DNA of 64,000 bases from Roseimaritima multifibrata (GTDB taxonomy: Bacteria; Planctomycetota; Planctomycetia; Pirellulales; Pirellulaceae): assembly GCF_007741495.1 (NCBI RefSeq), contig NZ_CP036262.1, forward strand, positions 1,178,001-1,242,000. The letters are read 5' to 3'. This document shows, piece after piece, positions 61,729-64,000 of the stretch. Numbering within the stretch: the stretch's first letter is position 1; each line of letters opens with the position of its first letter. Both the position numbers and the translations under genes were made by a program. The notes beneath the pieces are model-generated. The model ran no database searches and was not told the origin of the DNA. It worked only from the letters and a program-made list of their open reading frames with translations.

Positions 61729-62877
61729 TTAAATCCTCGCCACGTATTGGCCACTCAGCCGTCGTACCAACTGACGTGACTCGAGAACACTAATCGTGGC
61801 TAGGACACGCTGAACTGGCAACCCACTTGCCGAAGTGATCACGTCAATCGAAGTGGATTGGGGCTGAATGGCTTGCAAAACCGTCCGCTCTTGCTCATTC
61901 AGCAGCAACTCCGCCCCGCTGCGGATCGTCTGCCCGGATTTCATTGGGATCGCTGCCGAAACCGGCCCTAGCGCTTCGAGGATATCTTCGGGCCCGCGAA
62001 TCAAGGTAGCTCCGTCGCGGATCAGCTGATGGCAACCCTGCGAAGTCCGTGAATTGACCGGCCCGGGCAGCGCCAGTACCTCTCGCCCTTGTTCGCCGGA
62101 AAGTCGAGCGGTTATCAGGGCCCCGCTGCGATCGGGAGCCTCGACCACGACGGTAGCCATCGACAGCCCACTGATCAGTCGATTGCGCTGCGGAAACATT
62201 CCGCCACGCGGGGAGGCATCGGGGCGATATTCACTGACAACGGCGCCGTTGGAGGCAATCGTGGTGGCGAGCGGCTGGTTTTCGGGGGGATATAGCTTTC
62301 CCAGCCCGCCCCCCAGGACCGCAATCGTTCGTCCGCCCGCATCCAGGGCCCCGCGATGGGCTGCGGCATCGATTCCGCGGGCCAGCCCGCTGACGATCGT
62401 CACCCCTGCGCGGGCAAGCCCGTAGGCGATTCGTTCGGCCTGAGCCCGCCCGTAGAGGGTGGCATGCCTCGTTCCTACAATGCCAACGGCAAGAGCATCC
62501 AGCGGCTTCCACTCCCCTTGGCAAAACAGGATGGGCGGGGCGTCGTCCAGGTCCCGGAGCGGATTGGGGTAGGGGCCATGATCCTTCCTGAGGATGGTGG
62601 TGCCGTTTTCGGCACACCAATCGAGGATCTTCTGTGCCGCCACATGGTCGGCCGCGTGACGAATTTTGTTCGCCAATGTCGATCCGACGCCGGCAACCGT
62701 TTTCAGTTCGGTTTCGCTGGCTGCAAGGGTTGCTTCCGGAGTCTGGAAGCGTTCGAGAAGTGCGGTCAAAATCCGCGGGCCGATCCCGGGGAGCATTGTC
62801 AGTTGAAGCCAATGGATTTGTTTCGCCGCTTGCAGATCGACCGATCCGGAATCGCTCGATTCTATCCGCTGCCCCAT
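61729..62877 (-). CDS. dprA: DNA processing protein DprA
   Basis: 382 aa from the ATG at 62877, preceded by GGGGCAGG; the GTG at 62907 would lie inside the terminator hairpin and is rejected. DprA binds incoming single-stranded DNA and loads RecA during transformation. An N-terminal helix-hairpin-helix part (LPGIGPRILTALLERFQTPEATL, VAGVGSTLANKI) is followed by the Rossmann fold: VGIVGTRHATLYGR, VTIVSGLARGIDAAAHRGAL, AVLGGGLGKLYPPEN, FPQRNRLISGLS and LALPGPVNS. A C-terminal winged-helix domain is present (VLQAIQPQSTSIDVI). Confidence 0.95.
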   Translation of the reverse strand: MGQRIESSDSGSVDLQAAKQIHWLQLTMLPGIGPRILTALLERFQTPEATLAASETELKTVAGVGSTLANKIRHAADHVAAQKILDWCAENGTTILRKDHGPYPNPLRDLDDAPPILFCQGEWKPLDALAVGIVGTRHATLYGRAQAERIAYGLARAGVTIVSGLARGIDAAAHRGALDAGGRTIAVLGGGLGKLYPPENQPLATTIASNGAVVSEYRPDASPRGGMFPQRNRLISGLSMATVVVEAPDRSGALITARLSGEQGREVLALPGPVNSRTSQGCHQLIRDGATLIRGPEDILEALGPVSAAIPMKSGQTIRSGAELLLNEQERTVLQAIQPQSTSIDVITSASGLPVQRVLATISVLESRQLVRRLSGQYVARI

Positions 62878-62891
62878 GAAACCTGCCCCAT

Positions 62892-62925
62892 AAAAAAACC
62901 GGGACACGCAAAATGCGTGTCCCGG
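62892..62925 (-). terminator. Rho-independent terminator for the Gly/Arg-rich protein gene
   Basis: A perfect 12-bp stem (CCGGGACACGCA at 62899-62910 and TGCGTGTCCCGG at 62914-62925) with a 3-base loop is followed on the minus strand by seven T residues (62892-62898). It is 81 bp past the stop at 63007 and just upstream of dprA, so dprA must have its own promoter or use read-through. Confidence 0.93.
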
Positions 62926-63006
62926 CAGTTTATCGAACGCAGAGCGTCTCTCGCAAGCAAAAACCGTCAGGTCAGACGATGGTTTCCGGCGGAGGGGGGC
63001 CCTGGA

Positions 63007-63849
63007 TTACTCAGCGCTGGGGCGTTGGCGACGTTCGCCACCGCGGCCACCACGTTCACCACCACGTTCGCCACCTCGTTCGCCGCCACGAGCACCACCT
63101 CGTTCGCCGCCTCGTTCACCACCGCGTCCACCGAAACCACCACGTCCGCGGTTTTCCTGTGCAGCTTTGACGGCTTCGGAAGGATCTCCCTTCAGTTCAT
63201 CGAAGGCGACTTGCTGTTCTGTGGTCAGCACGGCCAGCAGTTTTTTCTCTTCGGCTTCGCGGGCTTCGGTAATTTTTTCGCGGATGTTTTCGCGATCTCC
63301 ACTGGTCATGACTTCGCGGAACGATTCACGAGTCGCGGTACGAATCTTTTCCATTTCGCTAGTTTGTTCTTTGGTGATTTCCAGCTTTTCGATCACGGTT
63401 GGATCGGAAAGCGCTTGGATGCCCAGCATTTGGATCGTCAATTGGTTTAGGCGAACCTGTTGTGGTTCAAGAAGGATTTCCTTGATGTCGGCGCGAATTT
63501 GTTTCGCTAGTTCCTCGTTCGCTTTTTGCATTTTTGCGACCATTGCACTCCGTTCTTCTTCCGAAGCTTCACGCAAGCCGCGGAAATCGAGGCGTTCGCC
63601 TTCGGGGCGTTTGCCTACTTTTTCCAGAGCTTCCAGCTGGTCTGGCATGATTTCGATCTCCTCTTGGACGGCTTCTACTCCCAGTAAGGCCAGCATCGTC
63701 CGTTCCGGAGAACCGCCTCGCATGCCTCCAGGTCCGCCGGGGCCACCAGCACCGCGTCCACCTTGGCCGCCACGTCCCTGTGCTGCGAGTGGCAGGGCCG
63801 AAAGAGCGACTAAAGCGACGCAACTACCAAATCGAAGCAATTGTTTCAT
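63007..63849 (-). CDS. Secreted helical protein with Gly/Arg-rich repeat tail
   Basis: 280 aa. A signal peptide (ending LPLAAQ, near residue 23) is followed by a Gly-rich segment, a helical central region of about 150 residues with EMEKIRTATRESFREVM and ILEPQQVRLNQLTIQML-like stretches, and a tail of repeated GGERG units (about 238-275). The helical part with LTTEQQVAFDELKGDP resembles the LTxxQ-type Spy/CpxP-like periplasmic proteins, but this is weak. The tail's RGG-type repeats suggest nucleic-acid or polyanion binding. It has its own terminator. Confidence 0.8.
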   Translation of the reverse strand: MKQLLRFGSCVALVALSALPLAAQGRGGQGGRGAGGPGGPGGMRGGSPERTMLALLGVEAVQEEIEIMPDQLEALEKVGKRPEGERLDFRGLREASEEERSAMVAKMQKANEELAKQIRADIKEILLEPQQVRLNQLTIQMLGIQALSDPTVIEKLEITKEQTSEMEKIRTATRESFREVMTSGDRENIREKITEAREAEEKKLLAVLTTEQQVAFDELKGDPSEAVKAAQENRGRGGFGGRGGERGGERGGARGGERGGERGGERGGRGGERRQRPSAE

Positions 63850-64000
63850 CGTACGTTCCTACAAGAATTTGTTCAGAGAAGCAGAGGTTCTTGGCAAGGT
63901 GAAATCGCTTGCCACACCCCTTATGTAACCAATTGTAGGTTCAATGGTTTCGCAGATGTTTAAAAAGAAACCTTAGTTTTTTTTGTCTCCACTGGCGGAT
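63850..64000. promoter_or_regulatory. Upstream region of the Gly/Arg-rich protein gene
   Basis: 151 bp to the window edge. No gene is visible; it is A/T-richer than its surroundings and should contain the promoter of the secreted protein. I cannot point to specific boxes. Confidence 0.35.

Noticed and set aside
62878-62907. Upstream GTG start for dprA
   Set aside because: It lies within the terminator hairpin of the previous gene; the ATG at 62877 has a good ribosome-binding site.
63167-63928. 253-residue plus-strand frame antisense to the Gly/Arg-rich protein
   Set aside because: It is Ser/Pro/Arg-rich, has no domain, and mirrors a well-supported secreted protein with its own terminator.

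Overview
The window reads as chromosomal DNA of a planctomycete, most likely family Pirellulaceae (Rhodopirellula and relatives); no rRNA is present to fix the genus. The signs are: two sets of DUF1549/DUF1553 cytochrome proteins paired with DUF1501 proteins; a very large FG-GAP/PVC-type dehydrogenase-like protein; the small basic protein typical of the Planctomycetes-Verrucomicrobia-Chlamydiae superphylum; and a moderately GC-rich sequence with few clear Shine-Dalgarno sites.

Layout. 1-10987 (minus strand) is an exported cytochrome/DUF1501 cluster: FG-GAP/dehydrogenase/HEAT/cytochrome protein, DUF1501, DUF1549/DUF1553 protein, and a WD40 cytochrome protein cut by the window edge. After a cytidylate kinase-like gene (plus) comes a second minus-strand cluster, 12212-18242: DUF1549/DUF1553 protein, DUF1501 and sialate O-acetylesterase. 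18404-25686 is housekeeping: trpC, purH, a glycosyltransferase, a DinB-fold protein, purine nucleoside phosphorylase (plus, preceded by a palindrome and three 34-bp repeats), fmt and def. 25912-31912 (plus) holds a SEC-C/TPR protein, a mannose-1-phosphate guanylyltransferase, the small basic protein, a fatty acid desaturase and a solute-binding lipoprotein. 31955-42573 (plus) is a tight four-gene DNA-end-processing operon: AddB-like nuclease, UvrD/AddA-like helicase, SbcD/YhaO-like phosphoesterase and SbcC/YhaN-like ATPase.

42574-51867 is an accessory island and the most interesting part. Small plus-strand ORFs, mostly membrane proteins, alternate with 73-94 bp imperfect palindromes that look like integron attC recombination sites. 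These have AAC/GTT cores at the ends, an unpaired base in one arm, a stop codon inside a site and a start codon within 9-25 bases after the next one. No integrase is present, so I read it as a cluster of attC sites lacking an integrase (CALIN-like) with diverged core sequences. Mixed into it are three copies of a roughly 285-bp repeat carrying a long hairpin, a dead four-helix-bundle gene, and a nested tandem repeat (240-bp unit with an internal 21-bp repeat).

51868-63849 (minus) returns to core genes: lnt, hpt, two glycosyltransferases and surE in one compact run; dprA, a DinG-type helicase and a YyaL-type thioredoxin-domain protein in another; and a secreted Gly/Arg-rich protein with its own terminator. 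I saw no tRNA, rRNA, CRISPR array or complete insertion sequence.
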